Of a stretch of DNA of 8,792 nucleotides, positions 1 through 5,323 are shown piece by piece. A program made the translations under genes and the position numbers. The DNA is taken from the NCBI GenBank assembly GCA_050288705.1, contig JBNKEI010000066.1, positions 1-8,792 of the forward strand, in the 5' to 3' direction. The notes below the pieces were generated by a model. That model saw only the letters and a program-made list of their open reading frames with translations, searched no databases and had not been told where the DNA came from. Source of the stretch: JBNKEI01 sp050288705 (GTDB lineage: Bacteria; Myxococcota; Myxococcia; Myxococcales; UBA5297). Every line of letters begins with the position of its first letter. Position 1 is the stretch's first letter.

Positions 1-1
1 G

Positions 2-1207
2 CATAAGCTTCGTTATCTTGCCAAACAAACCAAATTAACTGGCTCCCTTTACCTCTACGATTCTATTGGTAAAGACTTTTTTGGTAACGGAATTAAGGCC
101 AAACAAGTTGCTGACTCGCTAGAGGAATTTAAGCAGGCTGGAGTTGATAAGCTTAACATTTATATCAATTCCCCAGGCGGATCGGTCTTTGACGGCGTTG
201 CCATTTACAATTCCATTGCACGGTATCCTGGTTCCAAAACAATTCATATTGACGGTATTGCCGCCAGTATTGCCAGTTTGATTGCCATGTCGGGCGATCG
301 AATTCGTATGGGCGCAAGCGCAATGATAATGGTACATGAGCCCCACGGTTTTGTTTCTGGCGAAGCGGCCGATATGCGCAAACAGGCCGAGGTATTGGAT
401 TCAATTCGTGAAGTAATGCTGGATACCTACGTAAAGAGAACAAAGCAGCAGCGAACAGACTTATCTGAATGGATTTCCGCAGAAACCTGGATGGATTCAC
501 TAACCGCATTAAATAGAGGATTTGCTGACGAAATCGCGGGAGATGAGGCAAGAGACAAGTACCTCCAAAATCGAGCAAGGTCTAACGCCTCCCCTCCCGT
601 TTTTCATGCTCTGGCTCAGTTTAAGAATATGCCCAGTGCCGCAATCGAATTGCTAAAACAACCCCTACCCCTACCCAACGGAGAATCGGAAATGGCGGAA
701 GATAACCAGCAGGTGGCTACTAATATGGCGCCAGAACATATTCCACTACCGAATAAACCAGATGATACTAACACTCTACGAATAAGCGAATTGTTATCCA
801 TTACCGGGAAAACAAATGTAAACGACGCATTGGCTAGCGTTGCCGCACTCAAAATGCAAGCCGAAGAATTCCGGGCTATGCACGAAAAAATAAACCGGTT
901 GGAAAATGAGCGCAAAGAAACACAAATAAAAGAATTACTGGACCAAGCAGTACGCGATACCAAATTAACCCCGGCCAAGCGCCTGGAGTTGGATATTAAA
1001 CGAGCATCAAATGAAGCGCCATTTTTCCTTACCGACCCCACGGCATTGAAGGCTTTGCTCGATTATCTGCCTAAAAATTTGGTCCCGATTGCTACGCCAC
1101 CGCCCGAGGGTAAGCAAGTAGTTATTACACCAGAAATGGAGCGGGTAGCCAGACAATTAAATCTTAAACCACAAGATGTTGCGGCACGAATGTATGACAA
1201 GGAGTAA
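2..1207 (+). CDS. ClpP-like prohead protease fused to scaffold-like C-terminal domain (5' end outside window)
   Basis: The reading frame is open from base 2, so the N-terminus is missing; 401 residues are visible. The N-terminal part is a ClpP/S14-type phage head maturation protease, which cuts scaffold and capsid precursors inside the prohead. Its start shows the usual phage signature (LTGSLYLYDSIG, then NSPGGSVFDGVAIYN). The GIAAS motif supplies the likely nucleophile Ser89, and MVHEP supplies His112; the acid residue is less clear, perhaps Asp153 before the ISAETW segment. A proline-rich linker near residue 222 (PLPLP) leads to a charged, coiled-coil-like region at about residues 275-317. 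The C-terminus (ITPEMERVARQLNLKPQDV) resembles the Mu I/Z scaffold tail. The gene sits upstream of the capsid genes, as expected for a protease-scaffold. An internal start for the scaffold part is annotated separately. The family call is firm; the catalytic residue assignment is by motif only. Confidence 0.9.
   Translation, partial: HKLRYLAKQTKLTGSLYLYDSIGKDFFGNGIKAKQVADSLEEFKQAGVDKLNIYINSPGGSVFDGVAIYNSIARYPGSKTIHIDGIAASIASLIAMSGDRIRMGASAMIMVHEPHGFVSGEAADMRKQAEVLDSIREVMLDTYVKRTKQQRTDLSEWISAETWMDSLTALNRGFADEIAGDEARDKYLQNRARSNASPPVFHALAQFKNMPSAAIELLKQPLPLPNGESEMAEDNQQVATNMAPEHIPLPNKPDDTNTLRISELLSITGKTNVNDALASVAALKMQAEEFRAMHEKINRLENERKETQIKELLDQAVRDTKLTPAKRLELDIKRASNEAPFFLTDPTALKALLDYLPKNLVPIATPPPEGKQVVITPEMERVARQLNLKPQDVAARMYDKE
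680..694 (+). promoter_or_regulatory. Internal ribosome binding site and start codon for the nested scaffold
   Basis: GGAGAA begins at 680 and the ATG occupies 692-694; the spacing of 8 nt is optimal. It lies inside the protease coding sequence, directly after a C-rich stretch (661-677) that should have little secondary structure with neighbouring A-rich sequence and could leave the site open. The functional role is inferred. Confidence 0.55.
692..1207 (+). CDS. Nested in-frame scaffold protein from an internal start
   Basis: An ATG at 692, in the protease frame, is preceded by GGAGAA at 680-685 with 8 nt between GGAG and the ATG. Initiation here would give a 171-residue protein made only of the coiled-coil-like segment (about residues 45-87 of the short form) and the conserved C-terminal helices, without the protease. 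That is the arrangement of lambda C/Nu3 and Mu I/Z, where the scaffold is made separately from the 3' part of the protease gene and outnumbers it in the prohead. The start lies just after the PLPLP linker, at the expected domain boundary. Seen: the SD, the start and the frame. Known: the nested-scaffold strategy. Inferred: that this start is used. The alternative is that only the fusion is made and it is cleaved after assembly. Confidence 0.6.
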   Translation: MAEDNQQVATNMAPEHIPLPNKPDDTNTLRISELLSITGKTNVNDALASVAALKMQAEEFRAMHEKINRLENERKETQIKELLDQAVRDTKLTPAKRLELDIKRASNEAPFFLTDPTALKALLDYLPKNLVPIATPPPEGKQVVITPEMERVARQLNLKPQDVAARMYDKE

Positions 1208-1210
1208 ACT

Positions 1211-2290
1211 ATGTCCAAACCAATTCATTTAGTAATCACCTACAAGAATTTTTCCAACAATCCGGGAATCTCTCATGTGGGTCTTGGCGTGGCAGCACTG
1301 AATACCGCGAAAACCCTGCGTCGCTGCGGCATTAAGGCATCAGTATGGCCTCTACGAAAGGAAAGAGATTTGCTAGACCGGCTTTGCCAGGACCCCACCG
1401 TTACCCATTGCGTAGTATCTGCACCCTGGATTGGCTCGCCAATGTGGGACGAGATTCTAGGAAAATACCCGGACATTCAATTCGCGGTTAATTGCCATAG
1501 CAACGTGGGATTTCTACAGGCCGATACTGACGGGGTGCGATTTCTGCGGGAAGGAATAGATATTGAGCAAGGGGTGCAGAATTTTAAAGTTGCTGGGAAT
1601 AGTAAAAAATTTGTGCGCTGGCTGCACCGTGCCTATTGCTTCCCCTGTGCCTATTTGCCGAATCTTTATTATGTGGATCATTTGGCTACGCGCGCCGATA
1701 GGTTTCATAATCATTATCAGGGCGGGGTTTTACGCATCGGCGCTTTCGGAGCGATTCGACCACAAAAGAATTTGATGAGCGCAGCGGGTGCGGCGCTGGA
1801 AATTGCCAATGAGTTAAAAGCGGAAACGGAAATATGGATTAATAGTGAGCATTACTGCGAAAACCAGGTGCAGAACTCTATAAATGCACTCCTTGATAAC
1901 CTGCCAGGAATTAGAATAGTACGTTGTGGTTGGTCAACTTGGCCTGATTTTCGGCGAACAGTGCGCACCATGCATTTACTGTTGCAGGTCTCCTATACGG
2001 AATCATTTAATAATGTAACTGCTGACGGGGTGGTAGAAGGCGTGCCCTCGGTAGTTAGTAATGCTATTGAATGGGTTCCGGAATACTGGCAAGCACGCAT
2101 GGATGATGTCAATGATATTGCCCGAGTTGGCCAGCGATTAATTTATGACCGGCGCGCTCCTCGGGATGGCTTAATTCATTTAGAAAGACATAATTACGAT
2201 TCTGCGCGGGCTTGGGGCCGATTTCTAGGAGTTAGCATTGAATATAAGCCGTTGATTCACGATCTTGATGCTCCCATTGAGTATTTATAA
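1211..2290 (+). CDS. GT-B fold glycosyltransferase (GT4-like) within the head operon
   Basis: This 359-residue cytosolic protein has no signal peptide or membrane segment. It looks like a two-domain GT-B glycosyltransferase. An N-terminal glycine-rich segment (HVGLGVAALNTAKTLRRCG, about 22-40) resembles the first nucleotide-binding-fold loop. The C-terminal half begins with LRIGAFGAIRPQKN (174-187), the GT4 pattern with a basic R/K pair for the donor phosphates. SYTESFNNVTAD (261-272) followed by GVPSVVS matches the EX7E motif, but with Asp272 in place of the second Glu. It starts 3 nt after the protease stop with a strong SD (AAGGAG, 1199-1204, 6-nt spacing), so it is co-expressed with capsid genes. 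Donor and acceptor are unknown. Glycosylation of capsid or decoration protein is an inference from position; modification of host surface or phage DNA are alternatives. Confidence 0.8.
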   Translation: MSKPIHLVITYKNFSNNPGISHVGLGVAALNTAKTLRRCGIKASVWPLRKERDLLDRLCQDPTVTHCVVSAPWIGSPMWDEILGKYPDIQFAVNCHSNVGFLQADTDGVRFLREGIDIEQGVQNFKVAGNSKKFVRWLHRAYCFPCAYLPNLYYVDHLATRADRFHNHYQGGVLRIGAFGAIRPQKNLMSAAGAALEIANELKAETEIWINSEHYCENQVQNSINALLDNLPGIRIVRCGWSTWPDFRRTVRTMHLLLQVSYTESFNNVTADGVVEGVPSVVSNAIEWVPEYWQARMDDVNDIARVGQRLIYDRRAPRDGLIHLERHNYDSARAWGRFLGVSIEYKPLIHDLDAPIEYL

Positions 2291-2302
2291 GAAAGGGAAA
2301 CT

Positions 2303-2743
2303 ATGGTTGCATTAACCAAATATCGCAATACCCCACGAATGGGCGAGGGAGTTCATCCCACTTATTTGTCGCTCCCGGTATCGGACAATCTAAAAATCCA
2401 TAATGGTGCCCTGGTAGCACTATTTTTTGGGTTTGCGGTTCCTGCCAGTACCGCTTTGGGAATTATTTGCGTAGGTAAAGCTGAAGAAACCGCAGACAAC
2501 ACCAAACCAGGCCATTTTTCCGGAGCAGTTAGTGTATTGGTGCGACAAGGCGTTTTTAAATGGGAAAATAGCGCTGAGGCTGACGCTATTACTTTTGCCG
2601 AGGTGGGAACCTATTGCTATGCAGTAGATGATCAAACCGTGGCCAAAACCGATGGTGGCAGCACGCGGTCTCGCGCTGGCCTAGTAATTCAGGTCGATCC
2701 CGATGGTGTCTGGGTACAGGTGGGGCTGAGCGGTCAAGTTTAA
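2303..2743 (+). CDS. Predicted head decoration / structural cement protein
   Basis: This 146-residue protein sits immediately before the major capsid gene, the position of the head decoration protein in Mu-like and lambda-like phages. It is glycine- and valine-rich and appears to be all-beta. GVFKWENS (83-90) and the block GTYCYAVDDQTVAKTDGG (102-119), followed by RSRAGLVIQVDPDGVWVQV (122-140), match the cement-type proteins of Mu-like prophages, which clamp the outside of the expanded capsid. There is no signal peptide or membrane helix. An SD-like AAAGGGA lies 5 nt before the ATG, and the gap from the glycosyltransferase stop is 12 nt. The assignment rests on position, size and the pattern around YAVDDQTV; no catalytic residues are expected. 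It could be the substrate of the upstream glycosyltransferase, but nothing in the sequence proves that. Confidence 0.65.
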   Translation: MVALTKYRNTPRMGEGVHPTYLSLPVSDNLKIHNGALVALFFGFAVPASTALGIICVGKAEETADNTKPGHFSGAVSVLVRQGVFKWENSAEADAITFAEVGTYCYAVDDQTVAKTDGGSTRSRAGLVIQVDPDGVWVQVGLSGQV

Positions 2744-2795
2744 TAGTAATGGGTAATACTTCCCGGCGCTGCAACAAAAAATAAACGAGGAATTC

Positions 2796-3707
2796 ATGCC
2801 AAGCTATTCGCTTACCCCGGCGACTTTAGACGCCACGTTTGTTTCTTTTGACCTAATATTTCAGCGAGTATTTGAAGATACTCCCAACTATTGGCAACGC
2901 ATCGCTAGTCTTGCCACTAGCACCACCGCTACTACTCGTCATGCCTGGATGGAAGAATTGCCAGAATTGCGAGAATGGATTGGTGAACGGCACATTGAGA
3001 ATTTACTAGGCCGGGTGCAGGAGATTTCTAATAAAACCTATGAGAGCACGGTAAGGGTGAAACGGACTGACATTGAAGACGAACAACTGGGAGTTTACGG
3101 TCCGCGTTTTGAAGCTTTGGGGCGAGCTACCAAACTATGGCCCGACCGAATTGTAATTGACGCGCTGAAATCGGCAACCATTGCCACCACTTATGATGGG
3201 CAGCACTTCTTTGACGCCTCGCATCCCATTAATCCGGAAAACCCCGCATCGGGTACGCAGTCTAACTTATTTGCCAATGCCCCACTAAATGAGGAAAATC
3301 TGGCCTCGGTACGGTCTATTATGATGACTCATAAAGGCCGTAATGGCGTTTCCATGGAATTGGTGCCTAATCTGCTAGTAGTACCGCCCCAGCTCGAATA
3401 CACCGCACGCAAGATTCTATTTGGGGAACTAAATTCGGCAACTACCAACGTGCTAAAGGGAGTAATGGATTTATTGGTATTGCCGCGCCTTTCTGACGAG
3501 CCAACCTCCTGGTATGCGATGGTTACCGATCGGGCAGTTAAACCAATTATTTTCCAGGAACGATTGCAGCCGGAATTTACTTTTATGAATAAGCCCGATG
3601 ATAGCAACGTTTTTTGGCGTGATGAATACTTGTTTGGGGTGCGTACTCGCGGCGCTGCTGGATTAGGACCGTGGTTTTTAGCAGCCAAAGCAATGGCGCA
3701 ACAGTAA
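2796..3707 (+). CDS. Major capsid protein, Mu gpT family
   Basis: At 303 residues this is close to the length of Mu gpT. The protein belongs to the Mu-like major head subunit family, an HK97-fold capsid protein. Visible family features are WMEELPELREWIGER (51-65), followed by the alternating charged strand region TYESTVRVKRTDIEDE (83-98), and then YDGQHFFDASHP (135-146), where phage gpT proteins carry a characteristic DGQ-FFD-HP pattern. The C-terminus contains RDEYLFGVRTRGAAGLGPW, typical of the end of the capsid fold. No N-terminal delta domain is evident, which agrees with a separate scaffold being supplied by the upstream gene. GAGG at 2787-2790 precedes the ATG. The stop is followed by the only long gap in the window, where expression of the abundant capsid protein may be uncoupled from downstream genes. 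Confidence 0.92.
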   Translation: MPSYSLTPATLDATFVSFDLIFQRVFEDTPNYWQRIASLATSTTATTRHAWMEELPELREWIGERHIENLLGRVQEISNKTYESTVRVKRTDIEDEQLGVYGPRFEALGRATKLWPDRIVIDALKSATIATTYDGQHFFDASHPINPENPASGTQSNLFANAPLNEENLASVRSIMMTHKGRNGVSMELVPNLLVVPPQLEYTARKILFGELNSATTNVLKGVMDLLVLPRLSDEPTSWYAMVTDRAVKPIIFQERLQPEFTFMNKPDDSNVFWRDEYLFGVRTRGAAGLGPWFLAAKAMAQQ

Positions 3708-3713
3708 GGGTTT

Positions 3714-3755
3714 ATGAAAAGTGAATGCTCCCTAAACGCTGTAGTAGATGCGTGA
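3714..3755 (+). CDS. Possible 13-residue leader peptide overlapping the left arm of the inverted repeat
   Basis: ATG at 3714 opens a 13-codon frame (MKSECSLNAVVDA) ending at TGA 3753-3755. AAGGG at 3706-3710, overlapping the capsid stop codon, could serve as SD, although the 3-nt spacing is short. The frame runs through the whole left arm of the 14-bp helix and ends inside the left arm of hairpin P2, so translating ribosomes would melt both. That geometry resembles leader-peptide attenuation, and reinitiation after the capsid gene could drive it. There is no run of a single amino acid's codons to suggest a sensed metabolite. It may be a chance ORF; only the coordinates and overlap are seen directly. 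Confidence 0.25.
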   Translation: MKSECSLNAVVDA

Positions 3756-3841
3756 TATGGCTCTTGCACGCGGGCTTCGGTGAAACATCATAATCCATTT
3801 CAAAATCACTGAAGCAATCGAACCAGTTTTAGGGAGCATTC
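3723..3841. repeat. Perfect 14-bp inverted repeat with 91-nt spacer
   Basis: GAATGCTCCCTAAA at 3723-3736 is exactly complementary to TTTAGGGAGCATTC at 3828-3841. By a simple estimate, a perfect 14-bp match in a gap of this size is expected far less than once in a thousand. No flanking target-site duplication is visible (left flank GAAAAGT, right flank TACGGAC), which argues against a small transposable element. Confidence 0.85.
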
Positions 3842-3873
3842 TACGGACTTAATTTTATGAACAGGGATACATT

Positions 3874-4152
3874 ATGAAAGCATATATTGCCGCTCGCGGG
3901 CTTGACGAAATAGAATGCCCGGTCTGTGGCTCACCTCTGAACAGCAGAATTGCACGTTGCCCAAAGTTTGAATCCGCTGATGAAAAACAACGCTGCCAAT
4001 GGCAACCGGGCTTTTGGGCAAATAGTCGCTTTTGGTCTACCACTCCAACCGAAGTTGATTTGAGTCCTGACGAGATAAGTCAACTGAAAAAATTTCCTGA
4101 CCTAATGGTAATTGACGAAAAAATGTTTGCTACGGGAAAGCAAAGTAAATGA
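3874..4152 (+). CDS. Small four-cysteine (putative zinc-ribbon) protein with gp35-like C-terminus
   Basis: This 92-residue protein has Cys15, Cys18, Cys29 and Cys41 in the order CPVCGSPL, ARCPKF, QRCQW, a C-x2-C-x10-C-x11-C spacing consistent with one bound zinc. The second half (TPTEVDLSPDEISQLKKFPDLMVID, about 57-81) resembles the acidic 'threonine/leucine then P-x-L-x-V' end of the small gp35-type proteins found after the capsid gene in Mu-like phages. An SD (AGGGA, 3863-3867) lies 6 nt before the ATG, and its stop overlaps the methyltransferase start as ATGA. Position and overlap recall Mu Com, a 62-residue zinc protein that activates mom translation; the cysteine spacing differs and I do not claim homology. 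It may be a structural head-joining protein, an RNA-binding regulator, or both. Confidence 0.7.
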   Translation: MKAYIAARGLDEIECPVCGSPLNSRIARCPKFESADEKQRCQWQPGFWANSRFWSTTPTEVDLSPDEISQLKKFPDLMVIDEKMFATGKQSK

Positions 4153-4910
4153 GCAAACTGGTTCCCCATTACGAAAACCGAAATGTGAAGCTGTACCAGG
4201 GTGATGCACTTTCGATTCTTAAGGAATTACCTGATAACAGTGTGGATGCGGTAATCACTGACCCGCCATATTCCAGCGGCGGAACGTTCGTCAGAGACCG
4301 GGAGCGTCCCACTGGAGCCAAGTATACAAGCGGGGATACAATCATTACCCGCCAGGATTTCGCGGGAGACAATCGAGACCAGCGCTCTTATTTCTATTGG
4401 TGCGCTCTTTGGCTAGGTGAATGCTTGCGAATTTCCAAGCCTGGCTCGCCCATTTGCGTTTTTACTGATTGGCGCCAGCTCTCGGTTATGGCTGATGCAA
4501 TTCAAATTGGCGGCTGGATTTATAGAGGCATTGTACCCTGGAACAAAACCCAAGCGGCACGGCCACAGAAGGGGCGTTTTCGTAGTCAATGTGAATATGT
4601 GGTCTGGGGATCAAATGGAACCATGCCCTTGTCAAGAAATGCGTCGGTGTTACCGGGTTTCTTAGAGGGGGTGATTAAGCAATCTGATAAACACCATCAA
4701 ACCGGAAAACCAACCGCAATAATGCGAAACATTGTAAAAATATGTGTTCCTGACGGAATTATTATCGATCCGTTTGTTGGTTCGGGCACAACCTGTGTAG
4801 CGGCATTACTGGAAGGTCGAAAAGCAATAGGAATTGAATCAAGTAAGCATTACATTTCGGTGGCCACGACTCGCCTAGATTACCTTAACTGGAAAAAATA
4901 CAATGAGTAG
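4149..4910 (+). CDS. DNA amino-methyltransferase (N6-adenine or N4-cytosine), beta class
   Basis: This 253-residue member of the N6/N4 DNA methylase family transfers a methyl group from S-adenosylmethionine to the exocyclic amine of a base in DNA. Catalytic motif DPPY is at 38-41, after the strand SVDAVIT. The SAM-binding motif DPFVGSGTT is near the C-terminus (207-215), and HHQTGKP (182-188) precedes it. The order (catalytic motif first, SAM motif last) defines the beta class. The target-recognition segment between them is short, as in orphan phage enzymes. No restriction endonuclease is adjacent, so protection of phage DNA from host restriction is the likeliest role. Its ATG overlaps the upstream stop, and the nearest GGG is 12 nt away, so translation probably depends on the upstream gene. 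DPPY does not decide between adenine and cytosine. Confidence 0.9.
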   Translation: MSKLVPHYENRNVKLYQGDALSILKELPDNSVDAVITDPPYSSGGTFVRDRERPTGAKYTSGDTIITRQDFAGDNRDQRSYFYWCALWLGECLRISKPGSPICVFTDWRQLSVMADAIQIGGWIYRGIVPWNKTQAARPQKGRFRSQCEYVVWGSNGTMPLSRNASVLPGFLEGVIKQSDKHHQTGKPTAIMRNIVKICVPDGIIIDPFVGSGTTCVAALLEGRKAIGIESSKHYISVATTRLDYLNWKKYNE

Positions 4911-5301
4911 TTATGCGGCACCGGAAGACTTTGATCGCTTTGGAATACGACCCAGCGCCCTTCCCTCCAGCATTACCCGAGAAGATAAACAAGCAGCCAT
5001 TAATGCGGCATCGGATAGAGCCAATGGGTATTTAGGCGCAAGATTTCGTATGCCTATTATCGATTGGGGCGACGACCTTCGCCAGGCAGTCTGTGCAATT
5101 GCCGCATTTGAGCTGGTTTCTGCCCAAGTTGGTTTTAATCCTGAAGCTGGTCATAACCTTGTTTTAATAAATAGAAAAGACGATGCCCTTAGGTGGCTAG
5201 AGCAGGTAGCGCGGGGACATATAACCCCTTTGATTATAGATACCTCGCCGCCAACTGCTGCTATTTCTCGGGTAACCAGCAATAGACCTCGTGGATGGTA
5301 A
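4903..5301 (+). CDS. Mu gp36-like head-tail connector protein (DUF1320)
   Basis: This 132-residue protein is of the DUF1320/Mu gp36 (gene J) type, a neck component attached near the portal and head completion site. Family traits are an N-terminal Y-A-P-E-D-F segment with a Phe/Asp pair, the helix INAASDRANGYLGARFRMP (33-51), an Ala-rich helix DLRQAVCAIAAFEL (58-71), and the late signature ALRWLEQVARGHITPL (95-110), where the family has a 'WL..VA.G...P' block. It overlaps the methyltransferase by 8 nt (ATGAGTAG) and has only GGA at 4891-4893 as a weak SD, so an essential neck gene appears translationally linked to the methyltransferase. That suggests the methyltransferase is a settled part of this operon, not a very recent insertion. 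Confidence 0.85.
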   Translation: MSSYAAPEDFDRFGIRPSALPSSITREDKQAAINAASDRANGYLGARFRMPIIDWGDDLRQAVCAIAAFELVSAQVGFNPEAGHNLVLINRKDDALRWLEQVARGHITPLIIDTSPPTAAISRVTSNRPRGW

Positions 5302-5308
5302 TCATAAT

Positions 5309-5323
5309 GAGGATAAAGCAATG
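5309..5323 (+). promoter_or_regulatory. Ribosome binding site deciding the start of the morphogenesis gene
   Basis: GAGGA at 5309-5313 with 7 nt before ATG 5321-5323 favours this start over the in-frame GTG at 5291. Confidence 0.6.

Larger units (their letters stand above)
3708..3873 (+). promoter_or_regulatory. Structured leader region: predicted three-way-junction RNA upstream of the four-Cys protein gene
   Basis: These 166 nt between capsid gene and zinc-protein gene hold no long ORF but strong pairing potential. P1 is a perfect 14-bp helix (3723-3736 with 3828-3841), extended by 3 bp (3739-3741 with 3824-3826). P2 pairs GCGTG at 3750-3754 with CACGC at 3767-3771, plus a G-U closing pair. 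P3 pairs 3774-3783 with 3806-3815 (10 bp, one G-U), with a 22-nt loop that contains no G. P2 and P3 are separated by one nucleotide, so they could stack. The right arm of P1 has no U-run after it, so it is not an ordinary terminator. A role in attenuation, RNA processing or translational control of the downstream genes is inferred. Confidence 0.5.

Noticed and set aside
165..578. 137-codon open frame on the minus strand across the protease domain
   Set aside because: It is antisense to a protein with clear ClpP motifs, has no recognisable domain and is on the opposite strand to the whole operon.
616..1041. 141-codon minus-strand frame opposite the scaffold region
   Set aside because: Its low-complexity, Ser-rich product is typical of antisense shadows of charged coiled-coil genes; no SD or family pattern.
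3329..3769. 146-codon minus-strand frame over the end of the capsid gene and the gap
   Set aside because: It is antisense to the conserved capsid C-terminus, and most of its length is explained by codon bias of that gene.
3764..3794. Promoter with TTGCAC (-35) and CATAAT (-10) in the gap
   Set aside because: Spacer is 19 nt and the -35 matches consensus at only three positions; it overlaps the predicted hairpins. Too weak to list as a feature.
3723..3841. The inverted repeat as a miniature transposable element (14-bp terminal repeats, 119 bp)
   Set aside because: No target-site duplication flanks it, and the internal helices fit a folded RNA better.
3723..3841. Hammerhead-type ribozyme in the three-way junction
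   Set aside because: The junction lacks the CUGAUGA and GAAA core sequences required for a hammerhead.
3828..3856. Rho-independent terminator after the capsid gene
   Set aside because: The right arm is followed by TACGGACTT, not by a T-run, and the loop is 91 nt. The operon continues downstream without an obvious new promoter.
3857..3877. Six-codon mini-ORF ending across the start of the four-Cys gene
   Set aside because: No SD, very short, and the overlap with the ATG can easily arise by chance.
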